Positions 11,127 through 25,750 of a stretch of 64,000 bases of DNA are shown in pieces. This stretch comes from Symsagittifera roscoffensis (taxonomy: Eukaryota; Xenacoelomorpha; Acoela; Convolutidae): contig NC_087067.1 of NCBI RefSeq assembly GCF_963678635.1, positions 17,311,018-17,375,017 on the forward strand, read 5' to 3'. Made by a program: the position numbers and the translations under genes. Numbering within the stretch: the stretch's first letter is position 1; each line of letters starts with the position of its first letter. The notes beneath the pieces are model-generated. The model ran no database searches. It saw nothing but the letters and a program-made list of their open reading frames with translations, and was not told the origin of the DNA.

Positions 11127-14100
11127 AAAACAATGTTCCAAGCCTGAGTTTTATGAGGCAGAGAAAAGAAGGTGCCGGAAGTAGAGCCGGCCCCACATGA
11201 ACCAAAAAAACCTGAGACCCAATGCAGAGATTGGGAATTTTATCTCGGGCAAATCGAAGAGTCACCCTTAACCAGGCAAGGTTGCCTGGTGCTTTTCTCC
11301 AGGGCTCATATTTAGAAACATAGGGTCACTGAGTACTTCATAGCCATTTAGGAAAACTTGGGATATGAGTTTCACGGCCTCAAACTGATTAAACAATTTT
11401 TCATCTCCTCGATAAAACTGACATTCCTCATTGATTGAAAACAGGTTTGAAACTTCGTAGTGTTTTGCTTAAATGAGTAACCGAAGGGTTAAACAATTTC
11501 ACATAATTGGTCGAAGAAATACTAAAAACAGTCATCTCCATTTAAAAAGAACCATGAGAAGATCAATTTTAGTGTCTAAAAATCAATTTCAATCAGTTTA
11601 AGCAAAAATGCATCTAATCAAAAAGGGTCAAACAAATGTAACGGGTCATCTCAAATCAATTTAGTTGGATTTTGTAAAATTTCTGATGGATTTTAATGAG
11701 TCCAAAAATCCATCCAAATTTATTTCAATCTATTTTTCAGACACCTAAACCGATCCAATACTTACAGAAAAGATCGATTTAGACCGATTTACAATCCACT
11801 GTAGTTCATTAAATCTACATTGTTAATCAGTTTGGATTGATTTAAAATTATTTAAAATCAATTTGAATTAATTTGAAACCGTTTTTGTAAGTGCGAGTAT
11901 ACTTACAACTGAACAGACTTGTTATATACTCCCAAAAATTCATTCTTATAATCCCAAAACAGAAGCGCTCACACTTGTCCTCTAGAAATCACAATGATGA
12001 AGCTAACAAGAAGCAATAGTTTGCTTACTGATTAAGAAATTAAAAAATAAAAAAAAAGTGATCAACTGGTTAAAAAAACTTTTCCCTCCAGTTTTGGTCT
12101 AACAAAAGATACGAAACCGAGCTGACAAAAACGCCTATTATAAAATTTTTACAATGAAAACAATGCTTATCATTCTATTTTATACTATTGCATAGACCAA
12201 AAAAAATTGATAGTATGAAATATGCGTGATAAACAATGTTTCATACTTTGTAATTATGTAATTTTTCCGCATTTTGGAATTAAATAACAAGATTTTGTAA
12301 TACTTTGTATCACGAAAATTTTATAAAAGTAGCAAACGCAATTTTTGCTTTATGAAATTGCATGATAAGCATTTTTTCTTTACTATGAAGCTGTATGATA
12401 AGCATTTCTTCATTCAAAAAATATGAAATTTTTTGTTATAACGTTTTGTGTTTCATCGCAAACACATTAACCAAGCATTTACTGCCATACAAAACACCCA
12501 GAGTGTAACTGAAACTCAATTGTAACTGCATTTGTCATGTTTGTTATCAATTTCACACAGAATTACATACCAAACTTTTTTGGTGGTTGAGCAAAAAGGC
12601 CTGTTTTTTTCTTAGAAATTTGTCTTTATCTTAAAATTTGAAAACAAAAAAGTTGAGATTTTTTAAAACTTGCTCAGATTTTTGGAATTTTTGAGTTTAA
12701 ACCTGGACTACGTTATAGACTCAAAAAGTCAAATTTTGCATGCATTTTTTTTACTAAATGTACATTTGAGTACAGAAACAAGTTTGAAAACAAGAAAAGG
12801 GGAAAACTAACCTCAATTTTGTTTTTTTATTTTGTATATAAAAAGGCATGACATACTATTTTCATACATGAATTGTATGATCAGCATTTTTTTTTAGAAA
12901 AAAAATTTTTTTTTGTGGCAAAGTTGCTCTCATGTAGCTAAAACTACCACAAGTTTGTCAAAACTATCACTAATTTGCCAAAATTACCACCAAAGCTATT
13001 AAAATAAATTTCGAAGAAAAAAGATTGAAAAATGCTTGTCACACAATTTTTTCTATGAAATTGTATGATAAGCATTTTTTCTCTGAATTTCAACCGGGGT
13101 TATCGGATGTACCAATAAGGAGCTCCGAATATCCAGATGAAGATGTGACATTTTGATATGAATCTGGAGTGCGACAGTTTAGCTGAACTGACAAAAGTAA
13201 TATAACCAAATTTCTCTATCTTAACTTAATTTTTCAAATGAAGTTCTCTTTGGTATTTTGCAATTAGTTTATCATAAAAAAGTTATTCTTTCTATTCGTT
13301 TTCTTAGTCAATGCCTCGATCTACTTGAGTAGACTGGTGTGGAGCTAGATCTTTGCTGGTGTTTTTTGTGCAGATGTCTGTACGTGAATTTTTTAATCTC
13401 AAGGTTGAATTTAGTTGGTTTAGCATTGGTTGATTTTACAGTTTTATGATTTAAAAGGGCAAAAATAACTTTTTTTAAAATATGATTTCAGATGGCTTGC
13501 TGTTTTTCTGCTTCGCTTTTTGCTATATGATATGTGTATTCGGTATGGAATCTCAACAATTTTGTAGTTTGAACTTGATTATCAAGTTGCTAGTTAATTA
13601 TGTAAAAGCTTCAATTAACTTTTTGATTTTGCAGCGAATTTAAGATCTTTCAAGCCTGTCTAAGCATATTCTATCTAACCCCCTGCCCCTGTTAATTAAC
13701 AACGAGTTATGGGGGACCAAATTTGTTAAGACATCATGGGAAGCAGATAGTTAACAAGAGCTGGTTGATTTTGTAATTTTAAAAAAGTAGTTTCACGTGT
13801 TGCCGCTGCACTGTAGGATAGCTAAGATAATTTCCAACAGCAACTTTTTAGGTATAATTCTGCTAAAGAAAATCAAGGCAAAGTTGAAAATTCAATCAGG
13901 AACCCTTGATTTTTGCAGGCAGAGCCTTTCATTTTGTGATTTACCTTCAGGTCAAGCAGCACAAAAAAACATTACAAAGAGGCAAAGCTGAGCAATGCGC
14001 CACTTGCGATACAAAACTGATTGATTATCATTAAAACCAAACGGGAAAAAGATAAAATGAAAATAAAACTTCAAATGTTTTTTTTTGTCCATGAAAATTG

Positions 14101-14868
14101 CAGCAAAGTATCAAAAGCCCAAAGTATCAAAAAAAAATACCTGTACCAATGAAACTAAACAAGAAGTTTTTGGAACGAGAGAAAAAAAAATAAAAAATCG
14201 ACTACTTGGAGCACTTTTTTAAGCTGACAAAATTAAGCAGACAGACAATAATCTAAATTAGCCGAAACTTTTCAAAAAGTAAAAAAAAGAGTCTCGACTA
14301 GAATCGAACTCCCGTTTTTTGTTGTCTCTTAAATGGCTGTTAAAGTAACTTGAAAGAAAAAACTAAGCAATGAGAACTAAGCCGACAAAAACAAACAGGC
14401 GGACGATAACCAGAAAAAGCAAAAAGACTGTAGTTAACAAACAAAAAAACAGTTCCCGGCTAAATTCGGACCAACAAGCTTTGCCGCCTCAAGCAGTTGT
14501 GTTACTTCTATGCCAGTTGTTCCCTCCGTATGGTTGATCGAAATTAATTTTATAATTAGCAAGCTGTAACAAAGTCGACAAGAGAAGAACATAATCAAAC
14601 AATAAAAAAAAAATTTCCCCACAAAAAACTCCCAAACAAAAAATGTTCGAGTCTCAAACGCAGCAAAAGGAACTCACTCAGTAGACAATAAAAGCCAAAA
14701 CCGATTGAGTAGAAAAAACGAAATTCAAACGAAAAACATTTCACAATTCGATTTGAAAAATTACAACAAATAAAAAAATGATTTTTTTAGCCGACAAAAT
14801 ATAAGCAGACAAATATGAGGCCGACAATTTTTATTAAAAACAGAAAATTTCCGTTTCAAAACAAAACA

Positions 14869-14947
14869 GGTCCTGGTCAAATTCGAACCTATGGTCTTTG
14901 CCGTCCGAGGTGTAGTTGTTGCCTCCAGGCTGTGTGCCAGATATACC
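14869..14947 (-). repeat. tRNA-like (SINE-like) block, unit 3
   Basis: Same minus-strand block with A-box-like and intact B-box-like words, as in unit 2. It was part of the unit before the array was amplified, because all four units carry it at the same place. Confidence 0.38.
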
Positions 14948-16039
14948 AAAAAACTCGAATTCTTTAAGAACCAAGGTACCAACAGAAGTTCAAATGAATT
15001 CAAATTATTACTTAGTAAATAGTAACGGGAAAAATTGTCTAGTACCCGGTAGCAAAACCCTTGCTTATCGCAATGGTAAAAAAAATCCTAGATTGTGTTT
15101 TTATTTTGTTTTGATAGTTAACAAGTTCAAAAATTAAAAACGGTACATAGACCATAACCGACACATGGTTCGAACTCATCGTCGAAACATATGTCGAGCA
15201 CAATCTAACGGTCTTTCCCATTATAGTGACCAACTGAAACAACTCTGAAACAACTGATGTGCTCTTGTTCATCAGCTCATTCATAGAGTTACGATTATAT
15301 ATGCATTTAAAAAAACGCTCAATCTCTTTCATGCGCATGTTTGTTTATTTGATATGATTTATTTACTGGGGCTATAGTGGGAAAGACCCCAATTTAACTA
15401 TACGCTGAGCTCAGCCAAACATTATTTGATCACGATAAAAAAAAACAGGTCGAGTGCACTCAAAGCATAGGTCGAGCAAATCTTGAAAAACCAGCACACT
15501 GAAAAAATGTTGAAATCATTGTCGAAATTTACAGTTTGGTTGACCATGATCGAAACATACGTCAAGCCCGGTCAAAATAGACTCGATTTTTAAAATTTTT
15601 TTTTAATTTTTTTAAATAGTTTCTATCACAAACTTGACAGTTTGGGCAAAACTTTTCAAGCTCTAAAAACAACTGAATCAGAGAGTGCGGCAGAAACAAA
15701 CACAGTTATTTTAAAGAAAATTGTTTAAGCAACCGCAAATAGTTTTCTGGGGTTCCTTTTTAGATACTGAGCGCTAATAGTTCTGCAAATAGACGATAAA
15801 ATAACTATTTTTTATAACTATTATAACTATATAACGAAAACTATAACTATTTTTTGCAATGGTTTTGTTATTTTTGATGCAAGTGGAAAAACATAAATGA
15901 AATTTATACATAGTATTATCATAATGTTTTTGTACTGCTTACTTGCAAATGATTCTAGTCATTCTATTTATAATTCACCCTGAAGAACGAACTCAAAGGC
16001 AGAAATTATAATTTTAACAGAAACTACAATTATAATAAT

Positions 16040-16387
16040 AGGGGCGGATCTAGGATCTTCTCAAGGGGGTGGCGGATTTTCAAAATAATTTCAACTTTTT
16101 GGAATTTGTCGACCTTTGTCGACTTTTTTTTTGGAAAAAAAAACAGGCCAATTAAGTGTTTTTAAGCACTTTTTTGCATAATTTTGACCAAATAAATCGC
16201 GTTTTTTTCGACGCGCACTCCTCAAAATTTATAAATTTCGGCGCCAAAATCGCCTTTAGAAAAATTTTAGGGTGAGACAGCCAAAAACTGATGTCTCGAA
16301 ATTGTGCAAAGGTCTGGGTCGGCAGGGGGTCGAATCCCTTAAGAATAAAAAAGCGTCCACCTGCCCCACCCCTCCTGCCCTAAATCC
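16040..16387. mobile_element. MITE copy A, unit 3
   Basis: Copy of MITE A with left end AGGGGCGGATCTAGG and a right end that stops at CTAAATCC. The downstream TCTGGTGATTTTAGATG present in units 1, 2 and 4 is partly deleted here. Confidence 0.6.
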
Positions 16388-18117
16388 TCGTTGTGATATT
16401 TTCATTAAACGTCTAATCAAACCTCGATTACGGTTGAAATATGCATCAACACGGTAAAAATACACAATTAGATTTGACAAAAGTGTTTTTTTTATAATAG
16501 TGTTAACGATTCATTTGCTTGCAAGGGCACTAAAATGAAAACTATTGATAGTAAAAAAGTGAAAACGAACCATAATTATCACGACGTAAAAATTGACATT
16601 TTAGAAAAGTTTGGTTGTTATAACCGTGGCTGGCACAATCAGCTTGCTATCATTGTTTTGATCTATTTTGTCTGAGAAAAGTAAAGCCTCAGTGCGCAGC
16701 CACTTTTTAGAAAATTGATATTGCTTGGCTCGGGAAAATTTAAAAAAAATTAGTAAATTAAGTTTATTTAAACAACTCATTTTCAATCGAGAAAAAATCT
16801 CATTTGATAATAAAACCAGCACTTTTCAATATTAGACCTTTGGACACTGAAAGTAACCAAATTGAATAAAGTTTGAATATTTTTGTCGAGAAATTTGGTC
16901 AAATCGTACCCCAGTCCCGGCGACAATGCCATAGTGGAATCTGGTTTGTGTCGAACAAAAAATAATTGCTTTTTTTAGTAAAAACATAACCAATTATAGT
17001 CGAGACGTTTAAAATGCAACAACGAAAGCCAAGCAGAACATTCATCCTATTCAAAATGCTCTTGAAGCTCCTACGTAAACATGCGTAAGATCCTACGTAA
17101 AAAGTCCTACGTAACATGCTTGTATTTTTTTTTTCATAAACTCGCCACAAGGTTAAATTTTTTTCTTCCATAAAAATATTCTCAGCCATATCAGCTGTAA
17201 AATCTAAGCGGTGTAGTAGTTCTATCTTTGTTTATTGTAAAAGATTAAACACCATGCAAAAACAAACTACCCGATTAAAATTTCTCTTGAAAAAGCGCTT
17301 GTGTTAAAACTTAAATTTTGTCATGCATGATATTTTCTCAAATTTTTTTCTCAAATCTAATTTTTTCTCAAATTAAATTGATATGGGCTTGAGTATATTG
17401 ACAATTTAACTTTTGTCAAGCATGATATTTTCTAATATCTTTTTTTCAAGTCTAATATTTTTTTGAATTAACTTGATCTGTGCTCGAGTATCTTGAGTTG
17501 TTTGGTGCCAAACTTTCAGGAAATTTTGAAGAATTGTGATTTTTTTTCTATGTTTTACTCTATTTTGTTTCACTATTTGAGTTATTTTTCAAGTTCTATA
17601 ACATACGTTTTTCCTGAATTTCTGAAACTCTCCGTTTATTGCAACTTTTTTGGTTCAGTCGATTTTTCAGGCTGCCCTATAATTCCTCGTGCATTCCAAG
17701 TTCTTCTTGAAAAAAATTATTCGAAATGATTTATGCGGAATTTCATGGCTATTTTGATAAATTGAACAGGTGAAACAAAATGCAGTTACAAAAATATGTC
17801 TCAGTTTCAAAATTCCAACTTCTAGTTTCATTTTTTTCTTAGCAATTGAAGCAAATACTTGCGAATGAGCCAAAAATGCGTATGCGAATGAGTATCAAGT
17901 TTGAAAATAGTTTTGGAAAAACAAAAAGAATTTTGCAAGATGAACAAACTAACAATTGTGAGCAGATTTGATCTTCATACTCTAGATCGCAACATCACGA
18001 GTTTAGCTGAAATAACAAGTAAAGCAACTAAAAAACTGGAAACTTGAAACGTGGTGTGATAGTGTAAAATAGCGCTAAAAAATATGTTTTTTTTGTGATC
18101 TTTTCAAATAAAAGAAT

Positions 18118-18541
18118 CCAGGGCAGATCTAGTTTTCTAGAAGGGGAGACGGGGAGGGGGTTTTGATGGATTTTCAGGAAATTTCCTAAAATTTTGTTGA
18201 ATTTTTTTAGGTTAACCAGCAGTTTTCCGGAGCGCTCCTATAACGCACGCTATAAAAACCTTGTTTGGACAAAACTTTCTGCGCCGCAGGCAAATAAAAA
18301 AAAAACGGGTCAAAACTCTGGGCATTTTTGAAAAAATATTTTTTTTCGGTACGCGCTCTCCTTCAAAATTAAAATATATTGGTGCCAAGAGATCCTTAAG
18401 AAAAATTTTAGGGTTGGTCTCCGAATAAGAATGATGTCATTGATTAATAGCAAAGGATAACCCTGTGATCGGTGAGAGGTTGAATCCCTGAGGGAAAAGG
18501 AGAGGGCGTCAGCCAACCCCTCCCCCTCAAATCCGCCCCTG
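18118..18541. mobile_element. MITE copy B, unit 3
   Basis: Same element with the same flanking 8-mers (AAAAGAAT and AAAACAAT), showing that the insertion preceded amplification of the 7.4 kb unit. Confidence 0.68.
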
Positions 18542-19497
18542 AAAACAATGTTCCAAGCCTGAGTTTTATGAGGCAGAGAAAAGAAGGTGCCGGAAGTAGA
18601 GCCGGCCCCACATGAACCAAAAAAAAACCTGAGACCCAATGCAGAGATTGGAAATTTTATCTCGGGCAAATCGAAGAGTCACCCTTAACCAGGCAAGGTT
18701 GCCTGGTGCTTTTCCCCAGGGCTCGTATTTAGAAACATAGGGTCACTGAGTACTTCATAGCCATTTAGGAAAACTTGGGATATGAGTTTCACGGCCTCAA
18801 ACTGATTTAAAAAATTTTCATCTCCTCGACAAAACTGACATTCCTCATTGATTGAAAACAGGTTTGAAACTTCGTAGTGTTTTGCTTAAATGCGTAACCG
18901 AAGGGTTCAACAATTTCACATAATTGGTCGAAGAAATACTAAAAACACTCATCTCCATTTAAAAAGAACCATGAGAAGATCAATTTTAGTGTCTAAAAAT
19001 CAATTTCAATCAGTTTAAGCAAAAATCTATCTAATCAAAAAGGGTCAAACAAATGTAACGGGTCATCTCAAATCAATTTAGTTGGATTTTGTAAAATTTC
19101 TGATGGATTTTAATGAGTCCAAAAATCCATCCAAATTTATTTCAATCTATTTTTCAGACACCTAAACCGATCCAATACTTACAGAAAAGATCGATTTAGA
19201 CCGATTTACAATCCACTGTAGTTCGTTAAATCTACATTGTTAATCAGTTTGGATTGATTTAAAATTATTTAAAATCAATTTGAATTAATTTGAAACCGTT
19301 TTGTGTGTATACTTACAACTGAACAGACTTGTTATATACTCCCAAAAATTCATTCTTATAATCCCAAAACAGAAGCGCTCACACTTGTCCTCTAGAAATC
19401 ACAATGATGAAGCTAACAAGAAGCAATAGTTTGCTTACTGATTAAGAAATTAAAAAATAAAAAAAAAGTGATCAACTGGTTAAAAAAACTTTTCCCT

Positions 19498-22400
19498 CCA
19501 GTTTTGGTCTAACAAAAGATACGAAACCGAGCTGACAAAAACGCCTATTATAAAATTTTTACAATGAAAACAATGCTTATCATTCTATTTTATACTATTG
19601 CATAGACCAAAAAAAATTGATAGTATGAAATATGCGTGATAAACAATGTTTCATACTTTGTAATTATGTAATTTTTCCGCATTTTGGAATTAAATAACAA
19701 GATTTTGTAATACTTTGTATCACGAAAATTTTATAAAAGTAGCAAACGCAATTTTTGCTTTATGAAATTGCATGATAAGCATTTTTTCTTTACTATGAAG
19801 CTGTATGATAAGCATTTCTTCATTCAAAAAATATGAAATTTTTTGTTATAACGTTTTGTGTTTCATCGCAAACACATTAACCAAGCATTTACTGCCATAC
19901 AAAACACCCAGAGTGTAACTGAAACTCAATTGTAACTGCATTTGTCATGTTTGTTATCAATTTCACACAGAATTACATACCAAACTTTTTTGGTGGTTGA
20001 GCAAAAAGGCCTGTTTTTTTCTTAGAAATTTGTCTTTATCTTAAAATTTGAAAACAAAAAAGTTGAGATTTTTTAAAACTTGCTCAGATTTTTGGAATTT
20101 TTGAGTTTAAACCTGGACTACGTTATAGACTCAAAAAGTCAAATTTTGCATGCATTTTTTTTACTAAATGTACATTTGAGTACAGAAACAAGTTTGAAAA
20201 CAAGAAAAGGGGAAAACTAACCTCAATTTTGTTTTTTTATTTTGTATATAAAAAGGCATGACATACTATTTTCATACATGAATTGTATGATCAGCATTTT
20301 TTTTTAGAAAATTTTTTTTTGTGGCAAAGTTGCTCTCATGTAGCTAAAACTACCACAAATTTGTCAAAACTATCACTAATTTGCCAAAATTACCACCAAA
20401 GCTATTAAAATAAATTTCGAAGAAAAAAGATTGAAAAATGCTTGTCACACAATTTTTTCTATGAAATTGTATGATAAGCATTTTTTCTCTGAATGTCAAC
20501 CGGGGTTATCGGATGTAACAATAAGGAGCTCTGAATATCCAGATGAAGATGTGACATTTTGATACGAATCTGGAGTGCGACAGTTTAGCTGAACTGACAA
20601 AAGTAATGTAACCAAATTTCTCTATCTTAACTTAATTTTTCAAATGAAGTTCTCTTTGGTATTTTGCAATTAGTTTATCATAAAAAAGTTATTCTTTCTA
20701 TTCGTTTTCTTAGTCAATGCCTCGATCTACTTGAGTTGACTGGTGTGGAGCTAGATCTTTGCTGGTGTTTTTTGTGCAGATGTCTGTACGTGAAATTTTT
20801 AATCTCAAGGTTGAATTTAGTTGGTTTAGCATTGGTTGATTTTACAGTTTTATGATATAAAAGGGCGAAAATAACTTTTTTTAAAATATGATTTCAGATG
20901 GCTTGCTGTTTTTCTGCTTCGCTTTTTGCTATATGCTATGTGTATTCGGTATGGAATCTCAACAATTTTGTAGTTTGAACTTGATTATCAAGGTGCTAAT
21001 TAATTATGTAAAAACTTCAATTAACTTTTTGATTTTGCAGCAAATTTAAGATCTTTCCAGCTTGTCTAAGCATATGCTATCTAACCCCCTGCCCCTGTTA
21101 ATTAACAACGAGTTATGGGGGACCAAATTTGTTAAGACATCATGGGAAGCAGATAGTTAACAAGAGCTGGTTGATTTTGTAATTTTAAAAAAGTAGTTTC
21201 ACGTGTTGCCGCTGCACTGTAGGATAGCTAAGATAATTTCCAACAGCAACTTTTTAGGTATAGTTTTGCTAAAGAAAATCAAGGCAAAGTTGAAAATTCA
21301 ATCAGGAACCATTGATTTTTGCAGGCAGAGCCTTTCATTTAGTGATTTACCTTCAGGTCAAGCAGCACAAAAAAACATTACAAAGAGGCAAAGCTGAGCA
21401 ATGCGCCACTTGCGATACAAAACTGATTGATTATCATTAAAACCAAACGGGCAAAAGATAAAATGAAAATAAAACTTCAAATGTTTTTTTTGTCCATGAA
21501 AATTGCAGCAAAGTACCAAAAGCCCAAAGTATCAAAAAAAAATACCTGTACCAATGAAACTAAACAAGAAGTTTTTGGAACGATAGAAAAAAAATCGACT
21601 ACTTGGAGCAGTTTTTTAAGCTGACAAAATTAAGCAGACAGACAATAATCTAAATTAGCCGAAACTTTTCAAAAAGCAAAAAAAGGAGTCTCGACTAGAA
21701 TCGAACTCCCGGGTTTTGTTGTCTTTTTCATGGCTGTTAAAGTAACTTGAAAGAAAAAATCAAGCAATGGGAACTAAGCCGACAAAAATAATCAAGCGGA
21801 CGATAACCAGAAAAAGCAAAAAGACTGTTAACAAAAAAAACAGTTCCCGGCTAAATTTTGACCAACAAGCTTTGCCGCCTCAAGCAGTTGTGTTACTTCT
21901 ATGCCAGTTGTTCCCTCCGTATGGTTGATCGAATTTAATTTTATAATTAGCAAGCTGTAACAAAGTCGACAAGAGAAGAACATAATCAAACTATAAAAAA
22001 AAATTTTCCCCACAAAAAACTCCCAAACAAAAAATGTTCGACTCTCAAACGCAGCAAAAGGAACTCACTCAGTAAACAATAAAAGCCAAAACCGATTGAG
22101 TGGAAAAAACGAAATTCAAACGAAAAACATTTCACAAATCGATTTGAAAAATTACAACAAACAAAAAAATGATATTTTTAGCCGACAAAATATAAGCAGA
22201 CAAATATGAGGCCGACAATTTTTATTAAAAACAGAAAATTTCCGTTTCAAAACAAAACAGGTCCTGGTCAAATTCGAACCTATGGTCTTTGCCGTCCGAG
22301 GTGTAGTTATTGCCTCCAGGCTGTGTGCCAGATATACCAAAAAAACTCGAATTCTTTAAGAACCAAGGTACCAACAGAAGTTCAATTGAATTCAAGTTAT

Positions 22401-23435
22401 TACTTAGTAATCAGTAACGGGAAAAATTGTCTAGTACTCGGTAGCAAAACCCTTGCTTATCGCAATGGTAAAAAAAATCCTAGATTGTGTTTTTATTTTG
22501 TTTTGATAGTTAACAAGTTCAAAAATTCAAAACGGTACGTAGACCATAACCGAAACATGGTTCGAACTCATCGTCGAAACATATGTCGAGCACAATCTAA
22601 CGGTCTTTCCCATTATAGTGACCAACTGAAACAACTCTGAAACAACTGATGGGCTCTTGATCATCAGCTCATTCATAGAGTTACGATTAATATATGCATT
22701 TAAAAAAATGCTCAATCTCTTTCATGTGCATGTTTGTTTATTTGATATGATTTATTTACTGGGGCTATAGTGGGAAAGACCCCAATTTAACTATACGCTG
22801 AGCTCAGCCAAACAATATTCGATCACGGTAAAAAAAAATCAGGTCGAGTGCACTCAAAGCATAGGTCGAGCAAATCTTGAAAAACCAGCACACTGAAAAA
22901 ATGTTGAAATCATCGTCGAAATTTACAGTTTGGTTGACCATGATCGAAACATACGTCAAGCCCGGTCAAAATATACTCGATTTTTAAAATTTTTTTTTAA
23001 ATTTTTTTTTATAGTTTCTATCACAAACTTGACAGTTTGGGCAAAACTTTTCAAGCCCTAAAAACAACTGAATCAGAGAGTGCGGCAGAAACAAACACAG
23101 TTATTTTAAAGAAAATTGTTTAAGCAACCGCAAATAGTTTTCTGGGGTTCCTTTTTAGATACTAAGCGCTAATAGTTCTGCAAACAGACGATAAAATAAC
23201 TATTTTTTATAACTATTAAAACTATATAATGAAAATTATAACTATTTTTTGCAATAGTTTTGTTATTTTTGATGCAAGTGGAAAAACATAAATGAAATTT
23301 ATGAATAGTATTATCTTAATGTTTTTGTACTGCTTACTTGCAAATGATTCTAGTCATTCTATTTATAATTCACCCTGAAGAACGAACTCAAAGGCAGAAA
23401 TTATAATTTTATAATAACAGAAATTACAATTATTA
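19498..23435. repeat. Macrosatellite unit 4, left part
   Basis: Start of the fourth unit, colinear with 12088-16030. It ends exactly where an LTR retrotransposon is inserted. The last five bases, TATTA at 23431-23435, are the left copy of the target-site duplication. The unit resumes at 31219. No gene seen. Confidence 0.9.
22260..22338 (-). repeat. tRNA-like (SINE-like) block, unit 4
   Basis: Fourth copy of the block, with the intact B-box-like word and the A-box-like word at the same spacing. See the unit 2 copy for the reasoning. Confidence 0.38.
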
Positions 23436-25750
23436 TGTCGTCTTGGGGTATTTTGACTGTTTAGACCCAATATATCCCTTCCATATTGTCCGCTGAGTCC
23501 CTTCCCTAAATACCAGAACCAGCAAGGGGTGAGCTGTGATCCGGTATTTGGCGACAATCCCTTCGGTTGAAAAGTTGAATTTGGTGGTCGATCGATGTAC
23601 TACACTGGGTTGCGTTTCCTTTACTCAATTGCTCTCGACTGTTCTCTTCCACGGAAAGAATCGCAAGAAACTGGATAGTAATTGAATTCAGAAATAAAAA
23701 TATAAATTGCTGAGTATAAGGACCGCTAAGTGGCCTGAATACAATTTATTAAGTATCAATGAATTTAATCTGCGATAAATTCCGGAAAGCTGCCTCTTGC
23801 AGTTCACTTTACAAACAATTCTAAACAACCCTTCAACTTTGGTTCACAACGTTTCGCTAAAAATCTCGCGTCGAGAACTCACTTTAAGAATTTCACGAGT
23901 CACTCTCAGGACCCGTCTGAATTCTATAAGTCTCAATCTTGTTCTCTAACTAACTGAGAACCAACCGCTCGCTCTCACAGCACAATTGTTTTCTTCTCTG
24001 ATTGAGAACCAACTACTCTTAATAGTAGTTATCACTGTTCTGTCTAGTTCGGTGGTTGTACCTTAATCGCGTATCGTTATCTTTATTTACTTTCGGTTCT
24101 GTCAGAGGCGTACCGTTCCCTATCCCTACTAACATTCACTTAACTAGCTGCCACTCAGGAATTATCTGTTGAATCAACCATTAGGTCAGCCTTAATTAAA
24201 CATCGGTGTGCCACTTAGTTAATCAGGACATACTGAGCAAACATTGGGTTCAACTACAAAATCAGCTCCCAATCGTATTTGACAAATGACCCCTTGCATG
24301 GTTTTATTTTAGTTCTTCCTAACTTTTTCCCTTTCCCATGAATTGGGTAGTTCTCACACAACCGAGAATTTAACTTCCGTGATACTTGAAAAGTTTCCAT
24401 TTTTGGTCATTTTTAATTTTATTCTCCTAAGTGCAAGGGCTGGGTAATTCCCTTCCCCGTGTACGTTTTGATCCGAAAAAAAAACACCAGAATTTATTTA
24501 ATATGCTAGGGCTGTTCATAAAATTTTCATCCCGAAATTCCATTTCCCCCCATAGATGTCCCAATTTTTTCCGGGGCTGTATTTTTACTTGTTTGTCGTT
24601 CTTATCGAAATTCCAAGTGGAGTGGGTTAAGTTGACCTCAATGTTTGCTAATTACAGAAAATCACTTTCGCTCGGGTACAAAAGTCAAAACTAAAAATTC
24701 TCGATTTAGGGACCTCCCCTTACCTCCCCAGGTGGATAGGTACCCTTTACGGGTCCTTACAATGCTAATTTACCGCTTTTCATGGGATTCCGGGGGTCTT
24801 GGGGTCAAAATTGCCAAATGACCTCTTAGAGATCATCCGAGGTCAAATGAGGTCAAACGCGTCCAAACGTCTTATTTTCGATGAGAGATCATTCCCACTG
24901 AGTTTCATTCATATCGGACCATCCCTTCCCATATTTTCGAAAAATTTGGGGCAATTAACACGTTCCCTAAAAGTGTCAGTTTCACCCCATAGGAAGTTCC
25001 GGAGAGGATTGGGTCACAAGGGGTCCCCCTACTGGGTTGGGCCCCCCTTCACATTGGTAAATTAAAATCACAAGTCAATTATCACTATCAGGTGTTAATA
25101 GCCTAATTCAACTTTTAAGTGCTAATAGCTTCTGACGTAGCCGCCGGATTGGGCCCAAACATTTATACATTATAGGTCTTCCCCCAACCTACCATCCCCC
25201 CAAGTTTTATCGGGGGTCGAAAAATAACAAAAAGTGGGTTTTGTTTACATAGGGCGTAAAACCGGAAGTAATAACCGGATACGTTCAAAATCCCAGTAGT
25301 GAACTTCCCTCGCCTAGGGCTACAATATATTGCAATATGAAGTCATTCTGACTATTAGTTACCGGTTTACAAAAAGTGCTTATTGCATTTTCGGAAATCT
25401 TTATCATTCGCCCCCAGGGGTCCCAGGGGTCTGGAAATTTGCATGCCCGGCTAAAATCATCTCTATTAGTCAGCCACCAATTTTCATAGGGATCGGACCA
25501 GTGGTTCCCAATCCGGGGTGGTTCCAGATTTTGCGCGCTTTTCCAATTCTTCGCCCTAGAGGTCAAATTCAAGGTGCAGAGTCCAATTACGATTGTTTGC
25601 TCTCAAACTAAGCTTATCTATCACTGAAATTCATTGCTACAAGTTCATACGGTTGGTTTACGTTAATATCAAATTTTGCAATTCTCAACCATTTTCATCT
25701 TACGCTCAGGTTACTATAGCATGTAATACAGTAGAATCACCAATTCTACG
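23436..25750 (-). repeat. 3' LTR of the minus-strand element
   Basis: Left-hand copy, 2315 bp. The terminal base at 25750 is G where the other LTR has A, so in element orientation it begins CGTAGAATT instead of TGTAGAATT. It differs from the 5' LTR by many substitutions and small indels. Confidence 0.92.
24819..24855. promoter_or_regulatory. Cluster of AGGTCA-like half-sites, 3' LTR
   Basis: TGACCT, 5-base spacer CTTAG, AGATCA, 4-base spacer TCCG, AGGTCA, 4-base spacer AATG, AGGTCA. Three same-direction half-sites with 4-base spacing (one mutated), preceded by an everted half-site, resemble nuclear-receptor response elements (DR4/ER5 arrangement). Binding is not shown by sequence alone. Confidence 0.35.

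Larger units (their letters stand above)
6739..12087. repeat. Macrosatellite unit 2 (5' truncated, internal deletions)
   Basis: Second copy of the 7.4 kb unit. It starts at the equivalent of position 1012 of unit 1, so about the first 1.0 kb is missing. Compared with unit 3 it also lacks about 0.9 kb at 8770 (between the block after the tRNA-like sequence and MITE A) and about 0.3 kb near 10380. It retains the 3' part that unit 1 lacks: the right end of MITE B, the palindrome CCAGGCAA-GG-TTGCCTGG near 11273-11290, and a stretch (11560-11900) rich in AAATCAATTT-like words. No gene seen. Confidence 0.9.
12088..19497. repeat. Macrosatellite unit 3 (complete, 7410 bp)
   Basis: The only complete, uninterrupted unit, bounded on both sides by the same junction (the CCTCCAGTTTTGGTCTAAC region at 12085 and 19495). 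It contains all blocks in order: GTATGATAAGC motif region, palindrome block, tRNA-like block 14869-14947, MITE A 16040-16387, block with CCCCAGTCCCGGCGACAATG near 16910, MITE B 18118-18541, and the 3' AT-rich tail. No open frame longer than about 120 codons is seen, and those present are shared by the other units without signs of coding constraint. It is best used as the reference for the array. Confidence 0.92.

Noticed and set aside
24799-25065. 88-codon plus-strand frame in the LTR (also 30315-30581)
   Set aside because: It lies antisense to the element inside the LTR, with unconstrained differences between the two LTRs.
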